Assembly (NCBI GenBank): GCA_963735065.1
Contig: CAVTJL010000004.1
Coordinates: forward strand, 992,001 to 1,056,000
Direction of reading: 5' to 3'
DNA length: 64,000 nt
DNA from: CAVTJL01 sp963735065
GTDB lineage: Bacteria; Pseudomonadota; Alphaproteobacteria; Geminicoccales; Geminicoccaceae
The notes beneath the pieces are model-generated. The model was not told the origin of the DNA. It was given only the letters and a program-made list of their open reading frames with translations, and made no database searches. The position numbers and the translations under genes were made by a program. Below, one piece after another: positions 63,063-64,000 of this stretch (within the stretch, counting starts at the first letter, position 1; each line of letters begins with the position of its first letter).

Positions 63063-64000
63063 GCGTCCGGCGATCCTGGTGCTGGGCGCGCGGAGCGAAC
63101 GCCTCGCGCTACGCCTGATGGCGGCTCTGCCCGGCGCCGAGCGCCATGCCCCGGCCTGCGCCGCCTGCTCCGCCGAGATCCGGTTCGAGAAGGTCACCGA
63201 TCATCTCCGTGCACTTTTTGCCGAGGGCCGGCCGATCGTGGGGATCTGCGCCTCGGGCATCCTGATCCGCGCGCTCGCCCCGCTGCTCACCGACAAGCGC
63301 GTCGAGCCGCCGGTCCTCGCGGTCGCCGAGGACGGCTCGGCAGTCGTGCCGCTGCTTGGCGGTCATCACGGCGCCAATACGCTGGCGCGGACGATCGCAG
63401 CGGCGCTGGACGTAGCGGCGGCGATCACGACCGCCGGCGATCTCCGGCTCGGCCTCGCGCTGGACGAGCCGCCGGCCGGCTGGCGCCTCGCCGATCCCGA
63501 GGCCGCAAAAGGCTTCACCGCGGCACTGCTCGAGGGCGCCTCCGTGAGGCTCACGGTCGAGGCAGGCGATGCCGCATGGCTACGGCAACTGCCCGTCGAC
63601 CCGACGGCAGCGATCGAGATCCTGACAACGCACCGGGCGGTCGCGACGGCTCCCGAGCGGCTTGCCTTTCATCCTCCCGTCCTCGCCGTCGGCGTCGGCG
63701 CTGAGCGTGGCGCGGAGCCGGAAGCGCTCCTGGACCTCGTCCACACGACGCTTGCGGAAGCTGGCCTGGCGGAGGGAGCGATCGCCTGCATCACCTCGAT
63801 CGACCTCAAGGCCGACGAGCCTGCCGTTCACGCCCTGGCCGCTGCGCTCGACGTCCCGGCGCGGTTTCTGGGCGCGGACCGTCTGCTCGAGGAGACGGAG
63901 CGGCTGACAACCCGCTCCGAGATCGTCTTCCGCGAGACCGGCTGCTGGGGCGTGGCCGAGGGGGCCGCGCTGGCGGCAGCCGGACCGGGCGCCCGGCTTC
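63040..64000 (+). CDS. CbiG-type cobalamin biosynthesis protein (possibly CbiG-CobJ fusion), 3' end outside window
   Basis: At least 320 residues from GTG at 63040. The N-terminal domain has GRPIVGICASGILIRALAPL, AVAEDGSAVVPLLGGHHGAN (the CbiG mid-region) and ILTTHRAVATAPERLAFHPP. The C-terminal CbiG domain follows (LAVGVGAERGAEPEALLDLV, ACITSIDLKADEPAVHALAA). In anaerobic pathways CbiG opens the lactone of cobalt-precorrin-5A. In many Rhodospirillales this domain is fused to the CobJ C17-methyltransferase, which would lie beyond the right edge. The frame remains open at 64000. The start overlaps the end of cobI by 23 bases. Confidence 0.88.
   Translation, partial: MSRSSSAERPAILVLGARSERLALRLMAALPGAERHAPACAACSAEIRFEKVTDHLRALFAEGRPIVGICASGILIRALAPLLTDKRVEPPVLAVAEDGSAVVPLLGGHHGANTLARTIAAALDVAAAITTAGDLRLGLALDEPPAGWRLADPEAAKGFTAALLEGASVRLTVEAGDAAWLRQLPVDPTAAIEILTTHRAVATAPERLAFHPPVLAVGVGAERGAEPEALLDLVHTTLAEAGLAEGAIACITSIDLKADEPAVHALAAALDVPARFLGADRLLEETERLTTRSEIVFRETGCWGVAEGAALAAAGPGARL

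Overview
The window reads as chromosome from a high-GC (about 70%) alphaproteobacterium, probably of the Rhodospirillales. The reasons are: a CIRCE-controlled groESL operon, an HWE-type sensor kinase, a DUF1127 small protein, a Mg-type HemB without the zinc cysteine cluster, aerobic-type cobalamin genes (CobH, CobL, CobI) with a fused-type CbiG/CobJ start, many GTG starts and many 1-4 base gene overlaps. The placement is inferred from family and gene content only; no rRNA is present.

Layout. 1-4.8 kb: alpha/beta hydrolase (partial), SDR, an isochorismatase-fold protein without its catalytic cysteine, a frameshifted NDH-2-like flavoprotein and a membrane class III nucleotide cyclase. 4.9-13 kb: an accessory segment with a serine recombinase, one 5.3 kb gene coding a 1769-residue fusion protein, two small genes of a mobile-element-associated type (one broken, one with a hexanucleotide repeat) and a wrecked IS21-family element interrupted by hairpin-rich 61-nt inserts; it ends at the 3' end of a tRNA-Ser gene. 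13-37 kb: mostly core metabolism and signalling (groESL, hemB, eda, histidine kinase, aminotransferase, glutathione-dependent formaldehyde dehydrogenase, mobB-moeA, RTX protein, cyclic-nucleotide-binding K+ channel with a Kef-type antiporter, fluoroacetate-dehalogenase-like enzyme coupled to a second class III cyclase). 37.8-52.8 kb: an envelope glycan cluster (UDP-glucuronate decarboxylase, three glycosyltransferases, two membrane proteins, two paralogous alkaline-phosphatase-superfamily proteins around a Gfo/Idh oxidoreductase, AsnB, a flippase, PhoD). 52.8-57.7 kb: a giant helicase-nuclease gene with two frameshifts. 58.6-64 kb: a riboswitch-headed cobalamin operon with a Phd/VapC-type toxin-antitoxin pair inserted between cobH and cobL.

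Most notable object: the fusion at 5738-11047. Its order is cyclic-nucleotide-binding domain, CoA-ligase-like adenylation domain, carrier domain, a Pls/PosA-type membrane region with three repeats of paired helices plus left-handed beta-helix, then a complete FMN-dependent alpha-hydroxy-acid oxidase. The cyclase less than 1 kb upstream makes a cAMP/cGMP-controlled envelope or secreted polymer synthetase a reasonable hypothesis. The adenylation domain lacks the FDxS motif that holds the alpha-amino group in amino-acid-activating domains, so its substrate is probably not an ordinary amino acid.

Limits: all calls come from reading the sequence and family knowledge, without database searches. The three frameshifted genes (2119, 11660, 52848) could be real decay or sequencing error. 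In the NDH-2 and helicase cases one or two single-base changes restore a full-length frame.
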